NCBI RefSeq assembly: GCF_001306455.1
Contig: NZ_LGTQ01000009.1
Span: 62,001-126,000, forward strand
Direction: 5' to 3'
Origin: Jiulongibacter sediminis
Lineage (GTDB): Bacteria > Bacteroidota > Bacteroidia > Cytophagales > Spirosomataceae
Length of the DNA stretch: 64,000 nt
Shown in pieces: positions 34,749-44,096 of the stretch. The notes under the pieces are model-generated. The model searched no databases, was not told the DNA's origin, and was given only the letters and a program-made list of their open reading frames with translations. The position numbers and the translations under genes are program-made. The number at the start of each line of letters is the position of its first letter. Positions within the stretch are counted from its first letter, which is position 1.

Positions 34749-36535
34749 TATGTTTTTAAGTTCAAATGTAAAATCACCTCTGTTCCTTGACCTGTTTCAG
34801 ATTTGATAGAAAAATTGCACGGCAATTGGCTGGCTCTTGCCTTCATATTTTCCAGCCCGAAGTGGTTGTCACCATCAATCGATAGAGGGTCAAAGCCGTT
34901 TCCGGTATCCTTGAGATATATACTCAAGCCATCTAAGTTCTCTTTGAAAGTCAGGAATATTTCAGCGGGGCCGGCATGCTTAATGACGTTTTGGGCAGCT
35001 TCCTGAAAAATACGATAGATATCTAAGGCATGAGAGGCATCAATTTCTTTATCCGAAAACTGCCCGTTTATGGTTACCTGATCCGAAAGCTTCAAAAGGT
35101 AATTTTTGATTCTTAAGGCCAGATCATTCGCTGTAATTTTTTCAGAATGGGTAGCCCAGATGGAGTCTCGCAAGCTTTGAATAGCAGACCTTACATTTTC
35201 GCCTAGTTGTTCCAGATTACTTTTTTTAAAGCCCTCTTTTTCTGAAAGATATAATGCTCTGTCAATGCCGGTAGAAACTACGGTCAGTTGTGAGCCTACA
35301 TTATCATGGAGGTCCCGGCTAATTCTTTCTTTCTCTTTATATAGTTGGAGCTCGGCTTCTAAAGCCAAGCGGGTTTGTCTGAGTTTTTCTTTTGACAAAC
35401 GTCTGATTTGTAGAGCAATACCAATAAAAATAAAGAGCACATCAAAAAGAATGCAGGCTAACCGGGTTTTGTAAGATAGCCACTCATAATCGGGTATGAC
35501 GCCTATATTTCTCATGGGAGATAGGAATGAATAGATCAGTAGCGGCGTAAAACCAATCAAAAATATTTTGGCTGAAAAGGGCTGTACTTTAAAGATCAGG
35601 CTGTAGGCTACCAAAGCAAAACAAAAGAAGGTGCCTACCGTAAAACCGCTGTACGGGTAAAACTTTAATATGGCTGGCAGGTCTTTCAGATGGTCGATAT
35701 ATAAATGCTCAAAAGGCAAAAGAGCAAGTGGTACCAAGATCCCAATCAAAGAAAGAGCAATGAGTGTTTTTAGGAATCGTGTTTTTTTTGCCCCTGCCAG
35801 GATAAAGGTATTCACAAAACCAAAAAGCCATAAGACTACCAGATTGTTAAGCATGTTTCGCCAGTTATACGACGAAAAGAGAAGATTATACCGGTGAAAG
35901 TATTCAACTACTGAGCCCTCCGCCAGCAAAGTAGACAGCCAGATGTGAAAAGTGTATAGACTGTAAAAGAGGTAGTACCACTTTCTGTTTATACCAAAGA
36001 GGATTAACGAAAAAAGGATGACACAGGCAAAAATGCCGGTAAAGCCAGCGTAAACTTTATTTTTTGAGGAGACTTCGTTTCTAAACTCTTGAGCCGTGTA
36101 GATTTTAAACGGAGCAGCTAGTTTAAGAAATTTACGATATACCCTCAGGTAGTATGTTCCACCCGATTTTGGTACAGGATACCCGAACTGATAGTGATCT
36201 ATAGGCCTCTCTGAAACCGGTGTGCCATAAAACATTTCCCCAAAATCAATAAGTGTGTCCGGGCCTTTGAAATAGCAATGAATTTCATCGAGAAATGAAT
36301 TCTCAATCAAAATTACCCGATCATCATGGCTGGGGGGAACATCAATTTTTAACCAGTGCCAAACATTATCAAGTCCAAAATCACCATCTGTTTGTTCCTC
36401 AAAATGGCCATTATTTAGAATTTCCGGAAATGAAATCTGACCGGTAGTGTCTCTCAAAAAAAAAGCTTTTTCCTGAGCTTGAGTTTTGAGCAGGCACAAA
36501 ACCGAAAGGGCCAATATGGTTAGAATTTGCCTCAT
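34748..36535 (-). CDS. 7TMR-DISM sensor histidine kinase
   Basis: A 595-residue membrane kinase. Order: signal peptide, periplasmic 7TMR-DISMED2 beta-sandwich (about 25-160), seven membrane helices (about 170-375), HisKA_3 dimerisation domain with phospho-His410 in ERISRDLHDNVGSQL, and a HATPase_c domain ending in FGLENMKARASQLPCNFSIKSETGQGTEV. The periplasmic domain probably binds a carbohydrate or other ligand. It pairs with the NarL-type regulator downstream and is divergent from the LytTR operon. NB: the kinase stop codon sits inside dyad 2. Confidence 0.9.
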   Translation of the reverse strand: MRQILTILALSVLCLLKTQAQEKAFFLRDTTGQISFPEILNNGHFEEQTDGDFGLDNVWHWLKIDVPPSHDDRVILIENSFLDEIHCYFKGPDTLIDFGEMFYGTPVSERPIDHYQFGYPVPKSGGTYYLRVYRKFLKLAAPFKIYTAQEFRNEVSSKNKVYAGFTGIFACVILFSLILFGINRKWYYLFYSLYTFHIWLSTLLAEGSVVEYFHRYNLLFSSYNWRNMLNNLVVLWLFGFVNTFILAGAKKTRFLKTLIALSLIGILVPLALLPFEHLYIDHLKDLPAILKFYPYSGFTVGTFFCFALVAYSLIFKVQPFSAKIFLIGFTPLLIYSFLSPMRNIGVIPDYEWLSYKTRLACILFDVLFIFIGIALQIRRLSKEKLRQTRLALEAELQLYKEKERISRDLHDNVGSQLTVVSTGIDRALYLSEKEGFKKSNLEQLGENVRSAIQSLRDSIWATHSEKITANDLALRIKNYLLKLSDQVTINGQFSDKEIDASHALDIYRIFQEAAQNVIKHAGPAEIFLTFKENLDGLSIYLKDTGNGFDPLSIDGDNHFGLENMKARASQLPCNFSIKSETGQGTEVILHLNLKT

Positions 36536-36625
36536 TATTGTTTACAGAGCGACCTGTTTTGACAGGCTTTTGGGGCTTAATATTTCAAATATAATCAGAA
36601 TATGCTGAGCAGGGCCACGTGCGTA

Positions 36626-36645
36626 AATAGGGCAAATGCCTTATT
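36626..36645. promoter_or_regulatory. Dyad 1, kinase/LytTR divergent region (putative operator)
   Basis: AATAGGGCA AA TGCCTTATT, 9-bp arms with one mismatch, 2-base spacer. It lies 91 bases before the kinase start and 49 bases before the preferred LytTR start. Counterpart of dyad 2; only these two copies were noticed in the window. Confidence 0.6.
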
Positions 36646-36693
36646 GCCACCGGCTTAATTATGAGACAGTTTTGTGGAGTAAACTTTACAGCC

Positions 36694-37035
36694 ATGAAAC
36701 TCAACACCATAAAGTTTGTACGAAATGTAGAATTGCCTCCTTCCGAGGTCATGCTCATCCAGTCGGATGTCAATTACTCAAGGCTTTGGCTGAAGGGCGG
36801 TCGCAAAATCCTGATTGCCAAAACTTTAAAGCAGATGTCGGAGCTGGTGAAAAACGCTCCTTTTGTTCGGGTCAATAAACAGGTGATTCTCAATATCGAG
36901 CATATTGTGGAATACTATCCTGATTTTCCGCATCCCGAGGCTGAACTCAGCAATGGCTTCAGAGTAGAATTTTCACGAAGAAGAGCCCTGTTGGCTCATC
37001 GAAAAATTTCTCTTTTCAATTGCCCAAACCTTTAA
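36694..37035 (+). CDS. Receiver-less LytTR DNA-binding protein
   Basis: A 113-residue protein from ATG 36694 (MKLNTIKFVRNVELPPSE); an upstream ATG at 36661 would add 11 residues and lies only 16 bases from dyad 1. It is essentially a single LytTR DNA-binding domain: IQSDVNYSRLWLKGGRKILIAKTLKQMSELVKNAPFVRVNKQVILNIEHIVEY. No receiver, membrane or sensor part is attached. It begins an operon with two secreted proteins (gap to the next gene only 4 bases). Likely DNA-binding regulator of unknown target. Confidence 0.75.
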   Translation: MKLNTIKFVRNVELPPSEVMLIQSDVNYSRLWLKGGRKILIAKTLKQMSELVKNAPFVRVNKQVILNIEHIVEYYPDFPHPEAELSNGFRVEFSRRRALLAHRKISLFNCPNL

Positions 37036-37039
37036 AACT

Positions 37040-38140
37040 ATGAAAACAAGACTACTTTTTCTTTCGATCATATTATTCATAATTTCCCGGGGACACCTTA
37101 AAGCCGAAACCATTTCTGTGGTCAATGGTGATGACCTTCAGGCTAAAGTAGACAGTGCCTCAGCAGGTGACATTCTGGTGATAAGTGCCGGGCAGTACCT
37201 TCAAACCGTAAAAATTGACAAAAAACTCACACTAATAGGCCCGGGTTATTTCAAGTTGCAGGGTGGTACTGCTTATATAAATTCCATCTGGCTTGATGTT
37301 GGATCTGATGGCTCCATGCTTACAGGTTTGGTGGTTTCCGGTAACCTGAATATTGCCAGTAGTAATAATCTGGTTTCTCGTAATAAAATTGATGGAACTC
37401 TTTATTTGGGATACACAACTATCAATTACGCAACCTCCAACAATAAGGTGGTACAAAATTATTTTGGCTCTCAAAATTCATCCATACCAGGTATTAAAGT
37501 AGGCAGTAGTTCAATTGTCATTCAAACGAATTATCAGATATCTAATAATGTAGTGATGAACAGCATTGGCTTTGCCCATTCCATGTATTCTACGGGTTTA
37601 GTGGTGAATAATATTTTTGACCCAGACAGCACAAACATTGGTAACAGTGCGGGACAATACATCTCCGTTAGTGGTGGAATCAGCAGTGTTTCATTTTATA
37701 ATAACATTTTCAAGGGAGGTTTTTGTCATTCGACCACGACTACGGGTTCTACCATTTTTTCTACCTCTAACCCGCTATATCATCCTTTGAATTTTAAGTA
37801 CAATATCATTGATACCGTTTATGCTGGATACACCATTCCTGTTGATAATTTGGTGACCACCGAACGCATTTTTGCCGGTTACCCGACTATCATCAATGGA
37901 ATGAATAATGCGGATGCAAGAATTCTACTTGACCCCACAGGCCCTGCCGTAGGTTTTGGTCGAAGTTACCCGTACAGTGGCTCTGATCCTACGACCGACG
38001 CTGGGGTTTTTGGAGGCTCCTTGCCATATGTCCTAAGCGGAATACCTATTGGCCCTCAGGTTTATGAAATGGTAGTCCCACCTCTGGCAGCTACCAATAG
38101 CACGATTACTGTCAAAGTAAAAGCCAGATCAAATAACTAG
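37040..38140 (+). CDS. Secreted right-handed beta-helix-like protein
   Basis: A 366-residue exported protein (signal peptide to about residue 22). VNGDDLQAKVDSASAGDILVISAGQYLQTVKIDKKLTLIGPGYF is the standard beginning of pectin-lyase-like right-handed beta-helix proteins, followed by repeats such as SNNLVSRNKIDGTLYLGYTT and NNKVVQNYFGS. No lyase catalytic residues are obvious. It ends in a C-terminal strand region without a recognised sorting signal. Encoded between a LytTR gene and a GCX-ending secreted protein; likely cell-surface adhesion or glycan binding. Confidence 0.7.
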   Translation: MKTRLLFLSIILFIISRGHLKAETISVVNGDDLQAKVDSASAGDILVISAGQYLQTVKIDKKLTLIGPGYFKLQGGTAYINSIWLDVGSDGSMLTGLVVSGNLNIASSNNLVSRNKIDGTLYLGYTTINYATSNNKVVQNYFGSQNSSIPGIKVGSSSIVIQTNYQISNNVVMNSIGFAHSMYSTGLVVNNIFDPDSTNIGNSAGQYISVSGGISSVSFYNNIFKGGFCHSTTTTGSTIFSTSNPLYHPLNFKYNIIDTVYAGYTIPVDNLVTTERIFAGYPTIINGMNNADARILLDPTGPAVGFGRSYPYSGSDPTTDAGVFGGSLPYVLSGIPIGPQVYEMVVPPLAATNSTITVKVKARSNN

Positions 38141-38162
38141 GCCCTTTTAAAACCTTTCACTT

Positions 38163-40001
38163 ATGAAAAAGGGACTAGTACTATTGGTTTTATGGATGGT
38201 CTTTGCCCAATCTGCAAAGGGACAAATAACGGCTGGAGAATACTTTTGGGATACTGATCCCGGAGTGGGGCAGGGAACAGCCTTGTCTGGTTCTGATCTA
38301 CTTACCGGACAAGCTGATGAAAGTTATGATATCGAAGTAGATGTACCGCTGAGTCCCGGGCTACATCGGGTATATGTCCGCTTTATGGAATCTGATTCTT
38401 CATGGTCTCCTGTTGAAAGTCATGAGATTTTGATAGGGCCTGAGAATCATTTGGCCACATCGGGTTCCGGTATTGATTCGGCTCAGGTGAGGCAATTGGT
38501 TTATTATTGGGATACTCTTCGTACCTCATTATTTACCATTGATATAAACAGCCCTTCCGCCAGTTTTGAGAGTCAAATGGCATTGTCATTAGGCCCACAG
38601 TCCGGTGGTTTGCATACACTTAATTTGGCCGTGAAGGATAAATATGGTCTGTATTCTTCTTTTGAACAATTCCTGATTTTTGTTTCGCCTGAAAATCACC
38701 TTGCAGGTGTAAGCTCTCAAAAAGACTCTATGGAAGTTCGCCAGCTACAGTACTTCTGGAATCAGGACAGTCTCAACGTACAAACTGTAGCATTACCCTC
38801 TTCGGATTCAGGCTTTCGGTTTACCTATCAGTTAGCTCTAAACCTGGCTGCAGAGGGATATAACCAATGGCATTATCGTGTTTCTGACAAACGGGGGATG
38901 TATTCTTCCTGGAGTTCTCAATCTATTTTAGTGATAGGTGCCGTGCCCCAAATTGATAGTGTAAAATATGCTCTTAAGCCCACTCAATATGGCTATGTCA
39001 CACCAGAGAACCTCCTTAGTGTTGATTTTACAACTAATAGTCCGATAGAGTTTGAGTTGATTACAGATTCAACTCATATACAAGCGGAAAACGAAATTGG
39101 AACGGACAGCCTCTCTCATGGCTTTAATGTATTTACACTTCAAGTCAACACCAAACAGCCCGTAGTTTCTTCAATTTCTGATTCTCGAAATTCTGCCTAT
39201 TATCAGGCAATTATAAAGGTGGATAGTACGATAAAATTGGAAACCGGCGAGCCGAGAAATATAGCAGGAGACCTTTCAAATATCTTTTGCCCAGGAGAAC
39301 TCATCAAAATACCTGTCGACACAACGGGTAACTGGCCGGATAGTTCAGAATATGGCATTGCCACGCATTTTTTGGTCAAACTCAAAGATGCGAGCGGATC
39401 AGGGTTTACTGAGATTTTATCTCAGATGAACAATACCGGAGATACTTTAATAGTGACCATTCCGGGTGGTACTTCTACCGGTACGGGATATCAGGTTATA
39501 GTTGAATCAACTTTTCCTTTATTACGGGATACCGTGACTTCAACATTTCAAGTCGGTGCGATTTTGGTCTTGAGCGATCAGCAAGCTCCATCCGGATCTT
39601 CTGTTGACCTTACCGCCTCTGCAGTAACGGTCGGGAGCTCATTGCCAAGCGGAACCACTTTTAGTTATTTTTCAGATTCGTCGGCAACTATACCGGTTTC
39701 AAATCCTACCAGTATTTTGGAGAGCGGGACTTATTATATCAAAGCGACTAGTTCAGCGGGTTGTGAGGTGATTGAATCTGTCAAAGTGATTATTTGTGGA
39801 GGTGTCTTTGACCCAATAACGGCTCCGATAAATTCTGGAATCGTGTCAAACGGTTCTGATCAAAAGATTACGGCAACGAATATTATCAGCGGTAGTGGAA
39901 CAAAAGTAACCTATAACTCTGGTCTTTCGGTGCAGCTGAACCCCGGTTTTAAAGCTGATTCGGGCACAGTATTTCAGGCAGAAATAGGTGGATGTAACTA
40001 G
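38163..40001 (+). CDS. Secreted protein with tandem repeats ending in Gly-Cys-X
   Basis: A 612-residue exported protein; signal peptide to about residue 21. Three tandem copies of a roughly 95-residue module are visible, starting with [14 protein letters not shown], then [15 protein letters not shown] and [15 protein letters not shown], each ending in a [19 protein letters not shown]-like strand and linked by GPENHLA / SPENHLA. A longer Ser/Thr-rich beta region follows. The last 60 residues resemble those of the 1056-residue protein at 6579-9749, and the chain ends at Gly-Gly-Cys-Asn. Secreted and probably anchored or sorted through this ending. Its stop codon overlaps the selD stop. Confidence 0.7.
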   Translation: MKKGLVLLVLWMVFAQSAKGQITAGEYFWDTDPGVGQGTALSGSDLLTGQADESYDIEVDVPLSPGLHRVYVRFMESDSSWSPVESHEILIGPENHLATSGSGIDSAQVRQLVYYWDTLRTSLFTIDINSPSASFESQMALSLGPQSGGLHTLNLAVKDKYGLYSSFEQFLIFVSPENHLAGVSSQKDSMEVRQLQYFWNQDSLNVQTVALPSSDSGFRFTYQLALNLAAEGYNQWHYRVSDKRGMYSSWSSQSILVIGAVPQIDSVKYALKPTQYGYVTPENLLSVDFTTNSPIEFELITDSTHIQAENEIGTDSLSHGFNVFTLQVNTKQPVVSSISDSRNSAYYQAIIKVDSTIKLETGEPRNIAGDLSNIFCPGELIKIPVDTTGNWPDSSEYGIATHFLVKLKDASGSGFTEILSQMNNTGDTLIVTIPGGTSTGTGYQVIVESTFPLLRDTVTSTFQVGAILVLSDQQAPSGSSVDLTASAVTVGSSLPSGTTFSYFSDSSATIPVSNPTSILESGTYYIKATSSAGCEVIESVKVIICGGVFDPITAPINSGIVSNGSDQKITATNIISGSGTKVTYNSGLSVQLNPGFKADSGTVFQAEIGGCN

Positions 40002-41056
40002 GCAACCACCTCTACTATTTTATCTCCCTGACTTTTCAAAACACCTATGGGCTCAATAGACTCCTCTAAACCGGCAGCTTTGAGAACATTGATAACCTCT
40101 TCCACTTTTTCAGGATTTACAGAAATTAATAACCCGCCACTGGTTTGCGGATCGGCGAGAACGGCCCATTTCTCATCTGAAATGTCGGCTATTTTATGAC
40201 CATAGCTGGCCCTGTTTCTGTGGGTACCGCCGGGCACAGATTTTTGTGCAATGTAGTCGTGAATGTCGGGTGAGATTAAAGGCACTTTGTTAAAATGAAT
40301 TTCAGCTGAGAGACCAGATCCTTCGGCCATTTCAGTGAGATGGCCTAAAAGACCAAAACCAGTGACATCAGTCATGGCGTGTACGGCGTCCATTTTACCC
40401 AGTTCCTCTCCAACTTTATTGAGAACCATCATTTGGTTGGCAGCCAGGTTTTTATGTTCATGTTTAAGAAGGCCTTTTTTCTCTGCTGTGGTTAGAATGC
40501 CAACTCCCAGGGGTTTTGTCAGAAAAAGGAAGTCCCCGGCCTTTGCATTATTGTTTTGTTTGACATTTTCAATCGGTACAATGCCGTTAACGGCTAACCC
40601 AAAAATGGGTTCGGGTGAGTCAATACTATGCCCTCCCGCCAATGAAATACCTGCTTCAAGACAAATGCTTCTGCTACCGTCAATTACTTTTTGAGCTACT
40701 TCAGGAGCCAGCTTATCAATGGGCCAACCCAATATTGCGATGGCCAGCACAGGCTTTCCACCCATGGCATAAACATCGCTTATAGCATTGCAGGAAGCAA
40801 TTCTTCCAAAATTGAAAGGGTCATCCACAATAGGCATAAAGAAATCGGTGGTTGAGATGAGAGCAGTTCCATTGCCAAGGTCTAAAACGGCGGCATCATC
40901 CCGGGAGTGGTTTCCTACTATCAGGTTTTCATTATTTGGCAGGGCTATATTGCCCTGTAAAATAACATCGAGCACTTTTGGTGAAATTTTGCAGCCACAT
41001 CCTGCCCCATGTGAATATTGAGTGAGTTTAATTTCTTCCATTTTTTGGTTTGTCAT
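39998..41056 (-). CDS. selD: Selenide, water dikinase
   Basis: SelD makes selenophosphate from selenide and ATP. 352 residues, near full-length similarity to the E. coli enzyme. The active-site segment is [14 protein letters not shown] with Cys20 (E. coli Cys17), Cys22 and Lys23, so this is a Cys form and not selenocysteine. Mg/ATP motifs include [29 protein letters not shown] and [13 protein letters not shown]. The ATG at 41056 overlaps the SelU stop (ATGA), which supports that start. The product supplies SelU; no SelA, SelB or SelC is in this window. Confidence 0.95.
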   Translation of the reverse strand: MTNQKMEEIKLTQYSHGAGCGCKISPKVLDVILQGNIALPNNENLIVGNHSRDDAAVLDLGNGTALISTTDFFMPIVDDPFNFGRIASCNAISDVYAMGGKPVLAIAILGWPIDKLAPEVAQKVIDGSRSICLEAGISLAGGHSIDSPEPIFGLAVNGIVPIENVKQNNNAKAGDFLFLTKPLGVGILTTAEKKGLLKHEHKNLAANQMMVLNKVGEELGKMDAVHAMTDVTGFGLLGHLTEMAEGSGLSAEIHFNKVPLISPDIHDYIAQKSVPGGTHRNRASYGHKIADISDEKWAVLADPQTSGGLLISVNPEKVEEVINVLKAAGLEESIEPIGVLKSQGDKIVEVVA

Positions 41057-42066
41057 TTTAAAAGAAGGTTGGTGTTTTTTTGCATATCCAGCTCTTCTGC
41101 CACAATTTTTACCACCTGGCCTTCATGTTTGTCAAGTGCCTTATCATAGGCTTTGTCATAATAGCTGAGAAGAATGGCGAAGCTCTTATCGATTTCTCCC
41201 TCTACCAGATAATTGATGGCATTTTTGGTATTAAGGCCACCAAGTCTTTTTTTGATTCTCAAAATAGCGTTGACAATCTTTTCGGCAGGTAGTTTTCCAT
41301 AATTATCGACCAAATAAGTTAACCTTTTCTGAAAAGGAACATCCAGAAAATACAGCTTGGCTTGCCTCATTTTTTCTATGAAGTCATTCGGAATATTGCG
41401 GTTGCCAATACGTTGACTCTCGTCTTCAATCCAGATAGGTTTGGTTTTATCCAGCTTTGATAGTTCAAAGGCCAGGAGGTTTTCAAACATTTCCTGGGAT
41501 GGCTGCGGCGGCATATTGATACCTCCAAGTGCTGAACCTTTGTGATTGGCCAGACCTTCAATATCAATCATTTGCTCAGCTCTTGATTGTAGCATTTTCA
41601 GGATTTCTGTTTTACCGCTCCCTGTATAACCACCGACCATTTTTAGCGGATAATCTTGAGTGAATTGTTTCAAAACCCAATTTCGGAAGGCTTTATAACC
41701 TCCATCAAGAGTAACTACCTCAAAGCCATACAGATCAAGAAGCCAGGCAACTCCTCCACTTCGCATTCCACCTCGCCAGCAATGTACCAGCACTTTTTTG
41801 GGTTGGCCTTCCAGTAATTTTTCCACTTCTTCTACCATCTTTCTCATTTTAGGACCGAAATAATCAAGACCAATTTTAATGGCGGTTTCGCGACTTTGCT
41901 GTTTGTAGGCGGTACCTACAACTTTGCGTTCTTCGTCAGAAAAAAGAGGGAAAGTAATGGCTCCCGGGATATGGGCATGGTTATATTCTGAAGGGCTTCG
42001 GACATCAAGTACCAAAGCATTGGGCACGTCTTTCAGAAATTCTTCAACCTGTTTTCGTTCAATCAT
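41053..42066 (-). CDS. mnmH: tRNA 2-selenouridine synthase
   Basis: SelU/MnmH replaces the 2-thio group of wobble uridine in tRNAs with selenium, through a geranylated intermediate. 337 residues: an N-terminal rhodanese domain with catalytic Cys96 in [14 protein letters not shown] and a C-terminal P-loop domain with [11 protein letters not shown] (Walker A, residues 145-153). Start ATG at 42066. Overlaps selD by four bases in the order mnmH-selD, a typical pair when selenium is used for tRNA rather than selenoprotein synthesis. Confidence 0.95.
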   Translation of the reverse strand: MIERKQVEEFLKDVPNALVLDVRSPSEYNHAHIPGAITFPLFSDEERKVVGTAYKQQSRETAIKIGLDYFGPKMRKMVEEVEKLLEGQPKKVLVHCWRGGMRSGGVAWLLDLYGFEVVTLDGGYKAFRNWVLKQFTQDYPLKMVGGYTGSGKTEILKMLQSRAEQMIDIEGLANHKGSALGGINMPPQPSQEMFENLLAFELSKLDKTKPIWIEDESQRIGNRNIPNDFIEKMRQAKLYFLDVPFQKRLTYLVDNYGKLPAEKIVNAILRIKKRLGGLNTKNAINYLVEGEIDKSFAILLSYYDKAYDKALDKHEGQVVKIVAEELDMQKNTNLLLK

Positions 42067-42155
42067 ATATGTGTGGGCTTTTCAAAACCCTAATCTGACG
42101 CAATTTAGAGGTTTTATGAAGATCAAATAGGATTAAGTTTACATTGAAAAGAGAG

Positions 42156-42824
42156 TCACGGCTGATCGGCAAGAATAAACTCACCTTTTACAATCCAACT
42201 GATGCCGAAGGCGGCCAAAGCAATCCATTCCAAGACAAAAACCCAGGGAAAGACCGGGAAATATTGTTCAAAGAGGAGGTAAAGACCGATTAGAACAATG
42301 CTCGCTAACATCACAATTCCGCAGACGAGATACACGGTGTTTCGGTAGCTCTTCTGTTCTCCGAGTAATTTCTTGTCAGATTTGCGAAACTGCACAAGGG
42401 CAAAATAGGTAAGTATCAGAAAGAAGGAGACTGCGGAAATCATATGCAATTCATGACGGACGGGAACTTCGTATACCAGACAAGTGGGGTCAAAACTCTC
42501 AATTTCGGTAGGAAAGAAGGCAACGCCCAAAGCGAACAGAGTGGCAAGTTTGGCTAAAACGAAATCCGTGAAGTCGTAACCGTCATACACAAAAAGAAAA
42601 ATGGAGATGGTTACCATCACAGCCACAAAAACCTGCCGCATATCGGTATGATAATAACCACTGACTGATTGTAAAATCATTGGGCAATCATGAATCCAGT
42701 TTCCTCCCACAATCAAAATAAACGGAAAAAATAAACCTAGAAAGCCGATAGCCTGCCTTAAAACTTTAAAAGAGATCAGCTGTTCCTGCCCTTCGCGGTG
42801 CTCTTTGGTGTCAAATGAATTCAT
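42156..42824 (-). CDS. Integral membrane protein of unknown function
   Basis: About 222 residues from ATG 42824 (MNSFDTKEHREGQEQLISFKV); a longer frame to 42947 would overlap the divergent glycerate kinase gene. Six predicted membrane segments; ILQSVSGYYHTDMRQVFVAVMVTISIFLFVYDGYDFTDFVLAKLATLFALGVAFFPT is a recognisable conserved core (its Tyr-His-Thr-(D/G)-Met-Arg and Tyr-x-Gly-Tyr-Asp motifs) in proteins of unknown function. No enzymatic motif. It lies 70 bases from glycerate kinase in divergent orientation. Confidence 0.65.
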   Translation of the reverse strand: MNSFDTKEHREGQEQLISFKVLRQAIGFLGLFFPFILIVGGNWIHDCPMILQSVSGYYHTDMRQVFVAVMVTISIFLFVYDGYDFTDFVLAKLATLFALGVAFFPTEIESFDPTCLVYEVPVRHELHMISAVSFFLILTYFALVQFRKSDKKLLGEQKSYRNTVYLVCGIVMLASIVLIGLYLLFEQYFPVFPWVFVLEWIALAAFGISWIVKGEFILADQP

Positions 42825-42894
42825 GGCCGATGGGGTTTGTTCTATTAAAGTTACATCAAGAGGATGTTGATTAAAAAAGGTTTTATTTCGCGGT

Positions 42895-43986
42895 ATGAAG
42901 AAGATTTTACTTGCCCCTGATTCTTTTAAAGGTTCCCTTTCTGCCATACAGGTTTGTGATGCTTTAGAAAAAGGAATTCCTGAAGGTATTGAAATTATAA
43001 AAGTGCCCCTGGCAGATGGAGGTGAGGGCTCGCTGGAAGCAATTCAGCAAAGTTTAGAGGCCGAGGAGGTCAAACAGTTTTTGAAAGATCCGTTCTGGCG
43101 GCCTACTGATGGGTTTTACCTTAAGAAAGAAGGTACGGCGTTTATTGAAATGGCTGTAGCCAGTGGTTTGAACCTGATCAAAAAGAATCAGAGAGATCCT
43201 GAGCTGGCAACTACCTACGGTACAGGGCAACAGTTAAAACATGCAATGAAAAACGGCTGCACCAAGGTTTACCTTTTTGTCGGCGGCTCTGCTACGAATG
43301 ATGCCGGTTTGGGAATTGCTTATGCTTTGGGATATCGGTTTTTAGATGAAAGTGGAGAAGAATTACTGCCTAGTGGAGAGGCTTTAAGTCAGATGAAGTC
43401 TGTCACAAAGCCTGCGGAATTACCTGATTTTGAACTCAAAGTTGTCTGTGATGTTCAAAACCCGCTTTATGGTGAAAATGGAGCAGCTTATGTGTATGCT
43501 CCTCAAAAAGGTGCAGACGAAGCGATGGTCAAACGACTGGATGAGGGATTGAGAAACTTTGCGGAGGTTGTTAAGAAAGACCTGAATAAAGTTGTTGCTC
43601 ATATTCCCGGAGCCGGAGCTGCCGGAGGTGTGCCCGCTGGCATGATCGCTTTTTTCAATGCTGAAATTCTACCCGGCGTTCAGACCATCATGCAAATTCT
43701 GGAATTAGAAAAACAGCTAAAAGATGTTGATCTCATTATTACTGGAGAAGGAAAATTGGATACGCAAACCTTATCAGGTAAGCTGATTGCGGGAATTGCT
43801 GACTTGGGTAAAAAACATGAAATTCCCGTCAGTGCGGTATGCGGTAAAAATGAATTGACGACTGAGCAATTAAAAGATTTGGGTATTCATAAAGCGGTTT
43901 CGTTGGTCAATGCCGAAACTTCAGTAGAGGAGGCCATTGAGAATGCTGCGGAATTATTGGCCAAAAGAGTTGAAGAGCTATTGTAA
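42895..43986 (+). CDS. Glycerate kinase (GK-I type)
   Basis: Cytoplasmic kinase of the GlxK/GarK family, phosphorylating D-glycerate to 2-phosphoglycerate. 363 residues; MKKILLAPDSFKGSLSAIQVCDALEKGIPEG (residues 1-32) is the signature beginning, followed by KVPLADGGEGSLEA, GGSATNDAGLGIAYALG and the LIITGEGKLDTQTLSGK nucleotide-binding region. Links glyoxylate or tartronate metabolism to glycolysis. Monocistronic, divergent from a membrane protein. Confidence 0.92.
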   Translation: MKKILLAPDSFKGSLSAIQVCDALEKGIPEGIEIIKVPLADGGEGSLEAIQQSLEAEEVKQFLKDPFWRPTDGFYLKKEGTAFIEMAVASGLNLIKKNQRDPELATTYGTGQQLKHAMKNGCTKVYLFVGGSATNDAGLGIAYALGYRFLDESGEELLPSGEALSQMKSVTKPAELPDFELKVVCDVQNPLYGENGAAYVYAPQKGADEAMVKRLDEGLRNFAEVVKKDLNKVVAHIPGAGAAGGVPAGMIAFFNAEILPGVQTIMQILELEKQLKDVDLIITGEGKLDTQTLSGKLIAGIADLGKKHEIPVSAVCGKNELTTEQLKDLGIHKAVSLVNAETSVEEAIENAAELLAKRVEELL

Positions 43987-44096
43987 AGCTTTCTGACTTC
44001 TGTTTCCGGCTTTCAGCTGCTTTGTAAGAACTATGTAACCTCATGAGCCTATGTGGTGAAAGAAAACCGCAAAGAATCATAGGAAGCATAAAAACG

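Noticed and set aside
41000-41056. Selenocysteine codon in SelD
   Set aside because: The active-site position is encoded as Cys, with no in-frame TGA.
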